Shown piece after piece: positions 54,677 through 62,733 of a stretch of DNA of 64,000 bases. Under the pieces are notes generated by a model that saw nothing but the letters and a program-made list of their open reading frames with translations, was not told the DNA's origin and ran no database searches. Numbering within the stretch: position 1 is the stretch's first letter; the number at the start of each line of letters is the position of its first letter. The position numbers were made by a program, and so were the translations under genes. The DNA is taken from positions 1 through 64,000 of the forward strand of contig NZ_RCWF01000013.1 in assembly GCF_003667345.1 (NCBI RefSeq). Direction: 5' to 3'. The DNA comes from Poseidonibacter antarcticus (lineage in GTDB: Bacteria; Campylobacterota; Campylobacteria; Campylobacterales; Arcobacteraceae).

Positions 54677-57130
54677 ATGAGAAATATCCTTACAAAAGAT
54701 ATAAATCTAATAATATTTGGATCTTTAATTATTCTTGCTGTAATAATAGTAGGGATAGTATCTTCATCAGAAATTTTAAAAAAAGAAACAATTAATAATC
54801 AATTAACCATATCTAAATTAAATGGTAAGTTTTTAGCAGAGAACTTAAACCAAAATATGCAAAATGTAGAATTATTTATAGAGAACATCCGCTCACTTAT
54901 AAATTTAAAAGAACCTGAAAATATAATAAATAACAAGCTTTTTAATAGTCTAGATAGATTTCCTATTATTAGGTCTGTAAATATTTTAGACAAAAACAAA
55001 ATTATATACAGTTCAAACAAGCTAAATATAGGCTTGGAAATAAGTGATAATGACTTTTTCCCAAAGCCATTATTTTCCAATAATATCCTAAGAGTATCAA
55101 CTCCTTGGATAGGAAGAGATTTTATTTCAGGTTCCACATTATTATCAAAAAAGGATATTCCTGATTATAATTTATCTTTTATACCTATTTTAAAAAATAC
55201 ATACATAAATAAAAGAGAATTTACTGTAATAATAAACCTAAATACTGATTTTATTCTAAATAGATTTAAAGAACGTAGTGCAAATAATAAATTTAAGATA
55301 ATATTATCAAGGACAGATAATCAAACTTTATTATCTAATTATCAGAATAATAAAATAGGACAAATAAAACAAAAAAGTACTCTACTAAAAGATGCTTTTG
55401 AATTTGATGAGGCAACAGGAATAGAAAAAATAAATGGTAAAAAACTTATTAGTACATATAACTTAACAAAAGATTATCCTTTTATTATCAGCCTTCATTT
55501 AAATTATAAAGAAAGTCTTTCTTCTTGGAATGAAAAGAGTTATAAATTTTTTATTATATCAATAAGTATAGTAGTCATGTGTATGCTTGTAGTGTTAATT
55601 TTAATACTTATTTATAAAAAAGAAAAAGAAAAAGAAATAAGTTTACATAGACAACAACTTGAGGATCAAGAAAAATTCAAACGTTTATTTCATGATTCTC
55701 ATTTTATGGCAGCAGTTATTGATAAAGATGGAAAGATTTTAGATATTAATAATTCTGGATTAGAATTCACAAAAAATACAGCAAAAGAAACAATAGGTTA
55801 TCCATTTTGGGATATTGGTTGTTGGAGATATGAAGAACAAGAATATCTAAAAGAGTTATTAACACAAGGAAATACAAGTGTTAATATAAAACAGGAAATT
55901 GATGCCCTAGATTCATCTAAGAAAGATGCTATCTTAGAAATCACTATATATACAATCAATAAAAATACAAAAAATTATAAATATATTGCTATTGGTCAAG
56001 ATATAACACAAAGAAAAGAAAAAGAAAAAAAACTTCTACAATCATATACTGTTTTTAATAATACACGTGATGGTATTATGATTACAGATAAAGATACAAA
56101 TATTCTTGATGTAAATAATGCTTTTGAATTTATTACAGGTTATTCAAAAAAAGAAATATTAGGTGAAAATACAAGAATATTAAAATCAAATCTTCATGAT
56201 AAAGAATTTTATGACAATTTATGGACAAGTCTTAAAGAAAATAATTATTGGGAAGGTGAAATAATAAACTATAGAAAGGACAAAACTTTTTATACAGAAT
56301 GGCTTACGATAAATGCAATACTTGGGAAAGATAAAGAAGTAGTCAATTATATTGGTATATTTAGTGATGTGACAAAAGAAAAAGAAAAAGAAATTTTATT
56401 AAAAGAGAAAGAATCTGTAATTTATCAACAATCTAAAATGGCATCAATGGGTGAAATGATAGAAAATATTGCTCATCAATGGAGACAACCTTTATCTGTA
56501 ATCTCTACAGCTGCAACAGGAATTAAAGTTCAGAAAAAATTTAATTCTATATCAGAAGAAGATGAGATACAAAGTCTTGATTTAATTAATGAATCAGCAC
56601 AATATTTATCTGCAACAATTGATGACTTTAGACACTTTCTTAGAAATGACAAAGAATTTAAAGAATTTACTTTAGAGGATAGTTTAAGTTCTGCAATAAA
56701 ACTTATTAGTTCTAAACTAAAAAATAGAAATATTATAATTATTAAGGATATTGAAGATATTGAAATTTTTGGATTAAGAAATGAATTTATTCAAGTTATT
56801 ATCAATATCATTAATAATGCAAAAGACGCTTTAGAAGAAACCCAATTAGCTAATAAATATATTTTTATCAATTCATATACCAATAAAAAAAGTGTAATTG
56901 TGGAAATAAAAAATAATGGTGGTAAAATCCCTCCAAAAATTATCAATAGAATATTTGAGCCATATTTCACCACAAAACATCAATCTCAAGGTACAGGAAT
57001 TGGTCTTTATATGAGTACTGAAATTATAACTAAACATATGAAGGGATTACTTAGCGTTACAAATGAAGAATTCACATATAACAAAGAACAATTTAGTGGT
57101 CCATGTTTTAAAATTGAAATTCCCATCTAA
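54677..57130 (+). CDS. Membrane sensor histidine kinase (Cache-like, two PAS domains)
   Basis: An 817-residue kinase. Membrane helices at about 11-30 and 291-312 bracket a periplasmic double-Cache-like sensor (about 35-285; PIIRSVNILDKNKIIYSSN and STPWIGRDFISGSTLLSKK). Two PAS domains follow (about 335-445 and 455-568), then the kinase core with phospho-acceptor His600 in IENIAHQWRQPLSVIS, NIINNAKDAL, NNGGKIP and TGIGLYMSTEI. The gene begins 4 bases after the solute-binding protein stop. No response regulator is in the same operon, so its partner must lie elsewhere. The binding protein probably presents the ligand to the periplasmic domain, which is inference from context. Confidence 0.9.
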   Translation: MRNILTKDINLIIFGSLIILAVIIVGIVSSSEILKKETINNQLTISKLNGKFLAENLNQNMQNVELFIENIRSLINLKEPENIINNKLFNSLDRFPIIRSVNILDKNKIIYSSNKLNIGLEISDNDFFPKPLFSNNILRVSTPWIGRDFISGSTLLSKKDIPDYNLSFIPILKNTYINKREFTVIINLNTDFILNRFKERSANNKFKIILSRTDNQTLLSNYQNNKIGQIKQKSTLLKDAFEFDEATGIEKINGKKLISTYNLTKDYPFIISLHLNYKESLSSWNEKSYKFFIISISIVVMCMLVVLILILIYKKEKEKEISLHRQQLEDQEKFKRLFHDSHFMAAVIDKDGKILDINNSGLEFTKNTAKETIGYPFWDIGCWRYEEQEYLKELLTQGNTSVNIKQEIDALDSSKKDAILEITIYTINKNTKNYKYIAIGQDITQRKEKEKKLLQSYTVFNNTRDGIMITDKDTNILDVNNAFEFITGYSKKEILGENTRILKSNLHDKEFYDNLWTSLKENNYWEGEIINYRKDKTFYTEWLTINAILGKDKEVVNYIGIFSDVTKEKEKEILLKEKESVIYQQSKMASMGEMIENIAHQWRQPLSVISTAATGIKVQKKFNSISEEDEIQSLDLINESAQYLSATIDDFRHFLRNDKEFKEFTLEDSLSSAIKLISSKLKNRNIIIIKDIEDIEIFGLRNEFIQVIINIINNAKDALEETQLANKYIFINSYTNKKSVIVEIKNNGGKIPPKIINRIFEPYFTTKHQSQGTGIGLYMSTEIITKHMKGLLSVTNEEFTYNKEQFSGPCFKIEIPI

Positions 57131-57189
57131 AGCTATCAAAATATAAATCAATTAACATTTTATATATACCAAAAAACAAAAGAACTTAT

Positions 57190-57195
57190 TATAAT
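57190..57195 (+). promoter_or_regulatory. -10 box for the photolyase operon
   Basis: TATAAT 27 bases before the ATG at 57222, in the 91-base gap after the kinase gene. No LytTR-type direct repeat was evident in this gap. Confidence 0.45.
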
Positions 57196-57221
57196 AAAGT
57201 ATTAAAAAATAAGGATAAATT

Positions 57222-58175
57222 ATGAAAATAGGTATCTCTTCTTGCCTTTTGGGTACACAGTGTAGATATGATGGTGGTCACTCTAAAGATGGGTTTATTA
57301 TAAATGAACTTGGAAAATATTTTGATTTTATTCCATATTGTCCTGAAAAAATGATTTTTGCAACTCCGAGAGAAGCCATAAGACAAACTAGAAAAGATGG
57401 TATTATCAAAGTTAAAACTTCTACTACAAACCTTGATGTTACGCAAAAAGTAAATGATATTTCAAAGAAACTTGCAGATGAAATTCAAGAAAGTGAACTT
57501 TGTGGTTTTATCTTTAAATCAAAGTCTCCAACTTGTGGAATGGAGCGAGTAAAAATTTATCCAGAAAATAAAAGTGGACAAAGTGAAAATACAGGAGTTG
57601 GTATATTTGCAAAAGAAGTAAAAGATAAATATCCTCTTTTACCAAGTGAAGAAGAAGGAAGATTACACGATGCATGGCTTAGAGAAAATTTTCTTATGCA
57701 AATATTTGCATATAAACATATCTTTGAGTTTTTAAATACAAAACCTAGCCTTAATGACCTAATTACTTTTCACACTTCATACAAGTATTTAATTTATGCA
57801 AAATCACACGAAGCATATAAAGAGCTTGGAAATATCGTAGCAAATCATGAGAAAAAAGATACAAATATAATATTAGAAGAGTATAAACATTCATTTTTAA
57901 ATGCCATTTATCAAAAAGGTACCATCTCAAATACATATAATGTTGTTTTACATATATATGGTTACTTTAAAAAGCTAATTACAAAAGAAGAAAAAGATGA
58001 ATTATTAGAGTCTTTTGAAGATTACAAAAATGAAATAATACCTTTAATTGCAGTAATAAAACTTTTAAATCTTTATACGAAAAGATTTGATATAACATAT
58101 TTAAAAACACAAAAGTTTTTAAATCCATATCCAAAAGAACTAGCACTTAGATCTTCTATATTGGCATATAAATGA
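57222..58175 (+). CDS. DUF523 and DUF1722 protein
   Basis: A 317-residue two-domain protein. The first part (about 1-150) is DUF523, with MKIGISSCLLGTQCRYDGGH and the Cys-containing FIFKSKSPTCGMERVKIY; the second (about 185-300) is DUF1722, with FHTSYKYLIYAKSHEAYKELG. DUF1722 is the domain of E. coli YbgA, whose gene lies next to phrB, and here too a photolyase gene follows with a 4-base overlap. Conserved Cys residues in DUF523 (Cys8, Cys13 and the SPTCG Cys) suggest a metal or redox site. The biochemical role is not known to me. Confidence 0.9.
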   Translation: MKIGISSCLLGTQCRYDGGHSKDGFIINELGKYFDFIPYCPEKMIFATPREAIRQTRKDGIIKVKTSTTNLDVTQKVNDISKKLADEIQESELCGFIFKSKSPTCGMERVKIYPENKSGQSENTGVGIFAKEVKDKYPLLPSEEEGRLHDAWLRENFLMQIFAYKHIFEFLNTKPSLNDLITFHTSYKYLIYAKSHEAYKELGNIVANHEKKDTNIILEEYKHSFLNAIYQKGTISNTYNVVLHIYGYFKKLITKEEKDELLESFEDYKNEIIPLIAVIKLLNLYTKRFDITYLKTQKFLNPYPKELALRSSILAYK

Positions 58176-59524
58176 GTCAAGTACTTTGGTTTAGAAGAGA
58201 TTTAAGAATAGAAGATAATGCAATACTTTCAAATGCAAAAAATAAAGTATTGCCTATTTTCATCTTTGATAAAAATATTTTACAATCACTTCCAAAAAAT
58301 GATATTAGAGTAAGTTTTATTTATCAATCTGTTTTAAAACTAAAAGAAAAACTTCAAAGTATTGGTTTAGATTTAGCAATATTTTATGATGAACCTATAA
58401 ATGTATTTAAGAGCTTAAAAGCAAAGGGTTTTGATGAAGTTTTATGTTCAGTTGATTTTGATTCATATGCTAAAAAAAGAGATGATGAAATTGAAAAGAT
58501 ACTTCCTTTAAGAAGATTTCTTGATTCATTTATTCTAAATCCAAATGACCACCTAAAAAAAGATGCTACACCTTATAAGGTTTTCACTCCTTTTTATAAA
58601 TCATTAAATATTATCACAAGTTCTAGTAGTATTGAACCCTTAGCAAGAAATAAAGAACTTATAAAGTCTGTTTTTGATTATGATTTTATTCCTACTTTAA
58701 AACAAATAGGATTTGAAAAACAAAACTTACCATCATTTTTAAAACTAGATGCTTTTTCTTTATTAGATGAATTTAAAGAAAAAATAAATGATTATAAAGT
58801 AAATAGAGATTTCTTTTATAAAAATGCACCATCAAATATTTCAGTACACTTACGATTTGGTTTGATTTCACCTAAACTGGTTTTTAACTATTTTAAAGCT
58901 TTTGATGATGAAAATAGTGAGTTTTTTATAAGAGAGCTTTTTTGGCGTGAGTTTTATAACTATATTTTAGTTCACTATCCATATTCAGAACATTCAAATT
59001 TTAATAATATCCAAGTTCAATGGAATGAGAATGAAGAAGATTTTAACAAATGGTGCGAAGGGAAAACTGGTGTTCCAATAATTGATGCAGCAATGATTCA
59101 TCTAAATAATACAGGAACAATGCATAATCGTCTAAGAATGGTAGTAGCATCTTTTTTAACAAAAAATCTTTTTATCAATTGGAAAAAAGGTGAAAAATAT
59201 TTTGCTCTAAAACTATTAGATTATGAAGCTAGTTCAAACATTGGAGGTTGGCAATGGGGTGCTAGTACAGGTGCTGATGCAAGCCCTTATTTTAGAGTAT
59301 TTAATCCATATATTCAATCAAAAAAGTTCGATAAAGATGGTATTTTTATTAAAAGTGTAATACCACAATTAAAAGATGTTGAGCCTAAACTTTTTCATAT
59401 TGAAAATGGTACAAGTTCTAATTTGTTTTGTGAATATCCAAAAAGTATGGTTGATATTTCACTTTCTAGAAAACAAGCAATTGAAAAATTCAAAAGAGCA
59501 AAAAATGAAAACATCAGAAATTAA
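58172..59524 (+). CDS. phrB: Deoxyribodipyrimidine photolyase
   Basis: A 450-residue class I photolyase that repairs cyclobutane pyrimidine dimers in blue light using FADH-. The N-terminal antenna domain begins MSQVLWFRRDLRIEDNAILS. The C-terminal FAD domain contains WCEGKTGVPIIDAAMIHL, NTGTMHNRLRMVVASFLTK, and ASSNIGGWQWGASTGADASPYFRVFNP split over two strands, all matching the FAD- and DNA-binding core; the Trp electron chain appears present. It overlaps the DUF523-DUF1722 gene by 4 bases and the FAD oxidoreductase gene by 20 bases. Confidence 0.95.
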   Translation: MSQVLWFRRDLRIEDNAILSNAKNKVLPIFIFDKNILQSLPKNDIRVSFIYQSVLKLKEKLQSIGLDLAIFYDEPINVFKSLKAKGFDEVLCSVDFDSYAKKRDDEIEKILPLRRFLDSFILNPNDHLKKDATPYKVFTPFYKSLNIITSSSSIEPLARNKELIKSVFDYDFIPTLKQIGFEKQNLPSFLKLDAFSLLDEFKEKINDYKVNRDFFYKNAPSNISVHLRFGLISPKLVFNYFKAFDDENSEFFIRELFWREFYNYILVHYPYSEHSNFNNIQVQWNENEEDFNKWCEGKTGVPIIDAAMIHLNNTGTMHNRLRMVVASFLTKNLFINWKKGEKYFALKLLDYEASSNIGGWQWGASTGADASPYFRVFNPYIQSKKFDKDGIFIKSVIPQLKDVEPKLFHIENGTSSNLFCEYPKSMVDISLSRKQAIEKFKRAKNENIRN

Positions 59525-60938
59525 AGATATTGCAATAGTCGGCTCAGGAATTGGAGGAGCTTTAATATCAGCACTTAATAAAGAAAAAGATTTAATACTT
59601 TTTGAAAGAGATAAAAATCTTGGAGGCTGTGCAAGTACATTTAAAAGAAGAGGAAACTACTATAATGCAGGAGCTACAACTTTTGTAGGATATGAAGAAA
59701 ATCATCCTATTAAAAAAATATTTGACTATGCAAATTATACTCCTGATATTAAAAAAAGTGAAATAGCTATTAGAGTTATTCAAAATGGTAAAACACTTGA
59801 TAGAGTAAAAGATTTTGATATATTTTTAGAAAATCTAAATGAAGTTTATCCACATAAAAACAACAAAATATTTTGGAGAAAAATCAAAGATTTAGATACA
59901 AAATTTTGGGAATTTAAAAATCTATATTTTGCGAAACACTCTTTAGATTCATATATAAAAACTATAAGTTCAAATATGCAACTATTTACTATTTTTGGCT
60001 TTGATATATTTAAAAATGCTGATTCTTTTATAGATGAAACTTTGCCAAATATTTCCAAAGAATATAAAAGTTTTATAAACTCTCAACTTCTAATCACTCT
60101 TCAAACAACATCTCAAAATGTCTCATTAATATCTTTGGCACTTGGATTATCTTATCCATTTCATGATGTTTTTTATGTAAATGGTGGAATGGGTTCTTTA
60201 TTTGATGGTTTACTAAAAGATATAGATGTTCATATAAAAGAAGAAATATTAAATATCAAAAAAGAGAAAGATTTTTATAGAATCATCTCAAATAAAAATG
60301 AATACAAATCAAAAAAAGTGATTTTAAATAGTTCAACTTATGATAGTGCAAGTTTATTTGATGATGAAAAAATCAAAAAATATTATAATAGTTTTTCTTT
60401 TTCAGACCAAAGTGCTTTTGTTATATATTTATCAATAAAAAAAGAAAATATAAATGAAAACTTTTTACATCATTATCAAATAATTCTTGATAAAAACATT
60501 CCAAATAGTATTTCAAACTCTTTTTTTGTTTCTATTTCAAGTAGTGATGATGAAAAAATGTCAAGTGATTCTTATAGTATTACAATATCAACACATACAA
60601 AAGCTTTATATTGGAAGAATCTTCCAAAGCAAAGCTATGAAAAACAAAAAACAATTACACAAGATTTTATAATAACTCATCTATTAGAGAATTTTAAATC
60701 AATAAAAAAAGAAGATATAAAAAACTGTGAAAGTGCAACTTCTAAAACCTTTAAAAGATATATAAATAGATATAATTGTGGAGGTAAGGCAATTACATTA
60801 AAAAATATCTTACAAACACCCTCTTGTAATACTCCTTTTAAAGGACTTCATAGTATTGGTGATACAATCTTTGCAGGTCAAGGATGGCCAGGAATTGCCT
60901 TGGGTGTTGAAATTTTAAATAAGGAATTAAATGACTAG
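59505..60938 (+). CDS. FAD-dependent oxidoreductase, CrtI/amine-oxidase-like
   Basis: A 477-residue flavoprotein. The N-terminal Rossmann motif is DIAIVGSGIGGALISAL followed by FERDKNLGGCASTFKRRG; the C-terminal FAD motif is LHSIGDTIFAGQGWPGIALG, the layout of carotenoid desaturase/isomerase and related amine oxidoreductases. A 520-residue frame opens at 59376, but the ATG at 59505 begins the flavin fold and the extra 43 residues only shadow the photolyase frame. It overlaps the photolyase by 20 bases and the next kinase gene by 8 bases. A carotenoid or quinone-type substrate is possible; no carotenoid synthesis genes are next to it. Confidence 0.85.
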   Translation: MKTSEIKDIAIVGSGIGGALISALNKEKDLILFERDKNLGGCASTFKRRGNYYNAGATTFVGYEENHPIKKIFDYANYTPDIKKSEIAIRVIQNGKTLDRVKDFDIFLENLNEVYPHKNNKIFWRKIKDLDTKFWEFKNLYFAKHSLDSYIKTISSNMQLFTIFGFDIFKNADSFIDETLPNISKEYKSFINSQLLITLQTTSQNVSLISLALGLSYPFHDVFYVNGGMGSLFDGLLKDIDVHIKEEILNIKKEKDFYRIISNKNEYKSKKVILNSSTYDSASLFDDEKIKKYYNSFSFSDQSAFVIYLSIKKENINENFLHHYQIILDKNIPNSISNSFFVSISSSDDEKMSSDSYSITISTHTKALYWKNLPKQSYEKQKTITQDFIITHLLENFKSIKKEDIKNCESATSKTFKRYINRYNCGGKAITLKNILQTPSCNTPFKGLHSIGDTIFAGQGWPGIALGVEILNKELND

Positions 60939-61920
60939 CGTTAAACTTCATATATCAAAATTCGACTGGTTATATATTATTATAATTGGTATTTTCTTTG
61001 GTTTTTTTATTTCATTATTTTTATATTTAATCAACATTAATTTAAAAGAGTTTTCAACTATAATTTTTGGAATATCAAGTGCAATATTCATATGCTTTAG
61101 TGCTTTTTTCTTTATTTCTATCTCAAATGATTTTATACTTCCAAGGCTTCATGAAAAATATTGGTATTTGGTTAGTTTTATTTTCTCTTTTCTTTCTGGC
61201 TTTTTAGGGTTTATGACAAGTTATTTTATATTTTCTTTTTTTGATTTTACAATCATTGATTTCATAAAACCTTTTTGGTTTTATATTAGTATTGTTATAG
61301 GTTTTTTCACCTTTCTTATTGGACTTATTCTTCATCAATTTATTTCAATGAAATATAGAAACGAATCAATAAAAAGTGAAGTTTTAGAATCAAAAATAAA
61401 AGCTTTAGAAAATGAGCTAAATCCTCATTTTTTATTTAATGCTTTAAATTCAATATCTGAATTAATCTATTTAGACCAAAAAAAAGCAGAAAAAGCTACA
61501 TTGGATTTATCAGCTTTTTTAAGAAATGCAATTACTAAAGATACATTAATTAGTTTAGAATCTGAAATTAAAATGGTAGAAACATACTTAAAAATAGAGA
61601 ATATTAGATTTGATGATAATATTAAAATAAAATTAGACATAAATAATGATGATTTAAATATAATGGTTCCAAAGTTTTCTATACAATTATTAGTTGAAAA
61701 TGCAATAAAACATGGTTATTTACAAAAAGAATTAGATATAGAAATCACTGTAAAAAATAATGTTATTGAAGTTTCTAATAATGGTTTAATCACAAAAAAT
61801 ATTAAATTTGGAACAGGTTTAAGTAACCTAGCTACAAGATTAAAGCTTCTAAAAATTGGATATTTAGATAAAAAAATTCAAAATGATAAAATGATTTTTA
61901 TTATTAGATTAAAGAAATAA
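60931..61920 (+). CDS. LytS-type sensor histidine kinase
   Basis: A 329-residue membrane kinase. Four membrane helices fill residues about 10-145, with no PAS, LOV or GAF domain. The His_kinase (PF06580) motif LENELNPHFLFNALNSISEL places the phospho-acceptor at His166, followed by LSAFLRNAI, and the ATP domain has LLVENAIKHGYL and FGTGLSNLATRLKLL. It begins 8 bases inside the FAD oxidoreductase gene and its partner LytTR regulator follows 14 bases later. The signal is probably sensed in or near the membrane helices. Confidence 0.93.
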   Translation: MTSVKLHISKFDWLYIIIIGIFFGFFISLFLYLININLKEFSTIIFGISSAIFICFSAFFFISISNDFILPRLHEKYWYLVSFIFSFLSGFLGFMTSYFIFSFFDFTIIDFIKPFWFYISIVIGFFTFLIGLILHQFISMKYRNESIKSEVLESKIKALENELNPHFLFNALNSISELIYLDQKKAEKATLDLSAFLRNAITKDTLISLESEIKMVETYLKIENIRFDDNIKIKLDINNDDLNIMVPKFSIQLLVENAIKHGYLQKELDIEITVKNNVIEVSNNGLITKNIKFGTGLSNLATRLKLLKIGYLDKKIQNDKMIFIIRLKK

Positions 61921-61934
61921 ACAAAGGTGTTAAA

Positions 61935-62657
61935 ATGAAAGTACTTATTGTTGATGATGAAAAACTTGCTCTTTCTAGATTAAAAAGAATTCTAAATGAA
62001 GAAGGTATTTCAAATATAACTGCATGTAACAATCCAATAGATGCAATAAAAGAATCTACAAAAACAAAATTTGATATAGCTTTTTTAGATATTTCAATGC
62101 CAACAATGAGTGGACTTGAACTTGCAAATACTATTTTAGAAATGAATTCAAATATTTTTATTGTTTTCCAAACAGCTTTTGATAAATATGCTTTTGAAGC
62201 TTATCAAACAGGTGGATTAGATTATTTATTAAAACCAATATCTAATGAATCTGTTAAAAAATCTTTAGAAAAAATACAGAAATTTATTAATAACTCAAAT
62301 TGTTCAAATATACAATCAGCAAAAAATATCTTAGCAAAAAGAGGTGCAAAAATATATATGATTAATATTGAAGATATTTATTATATAAAAGCAGATTTAG
62401 ATGAAGTAATAATAAGAACTAAGCAAACAGATGCATATGTACGAAGAAAAATGCAAGATATGCAAGAACTCCTAAAAGAAAAAAACTTTTTTAGAATTCA
62501 TCGTTCTATAATTGTAAATGTAGATAAAATAAGATCTATGAAAAGTATTGAACAATCAAAATTGGAAATCTCATTTATTGATATTGATGATATTGTAACT
62601 AGCTCAAAAGATGGTGCAAAAGAGTTTAGAGAATACATTGAGCAGAGAGCTTTTTGA
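61935..62657 (+). CDS. LytTR-family response regulator
   Basis: A 240-residue response regulator. The receiver (about 1-118) has Asp7-Asp8, phospho-acceptor Asp52 in FLDISMPTMSG and Lys in YLLKPIS. The C-terminal LytTR DNA-binding domain (about 140-238) shows MINIEDIYYIKADLDEVIIRT and NFFRIHRSIIVNVDKIRSM. It is paired with the LytS-type kinase 14 bases upstream and ends the five-gene operon beginning at 57222. The operon's own promoter is a plausible target, but I found no convincing LytTR repeat there. Confidence 0.93.
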   Translation: MKVLIVDDEKLALSRLKRILNEEGISNITACNNPIDAIKESTKTKFDIAFLDISMPTMSGLELANTILEMNSNIFIVFQTAFDKYAFEAYQTGGLDYLLKPISNESVKKSLEKIQKFINNSNCSNIQSAKNILAKRGAKIYMINIEDIYYIKADLDEVIIRTKQTDAYVRRKMQDMQELLKEKNFFRIHRSIIVNVDKIRSMKSIEQSKLEISFIDIDDIVTSSKDGAKEFREYIEQRAF

Positions 62658-62698
62658 AGATTATTATAAATAAAGTATTATTTACATACAAAACATTG

Positions 62699-62704
62699 TA
62701 TAAT
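62699..62704 (+). promoter_or_regulatory. -10 box for the terminal sensor gene
   Basis: TATAAT 30 bases before the ATG at 62734, with transcription expected near 62711 before TAAGG. Confidence 0.45.
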
Positions 62705-62733
62705 ATATAGTTATAATAAAAGTAAGGTATCAC

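Noticed and set aside
59376-59504. Longer start for the FAD oxidoreductase (520 residues)
   Set aside because: The additional 43 residues shadow the photolyase C-terminus in another frame; the flavin-binding fold starts right after the ATG at 59505.
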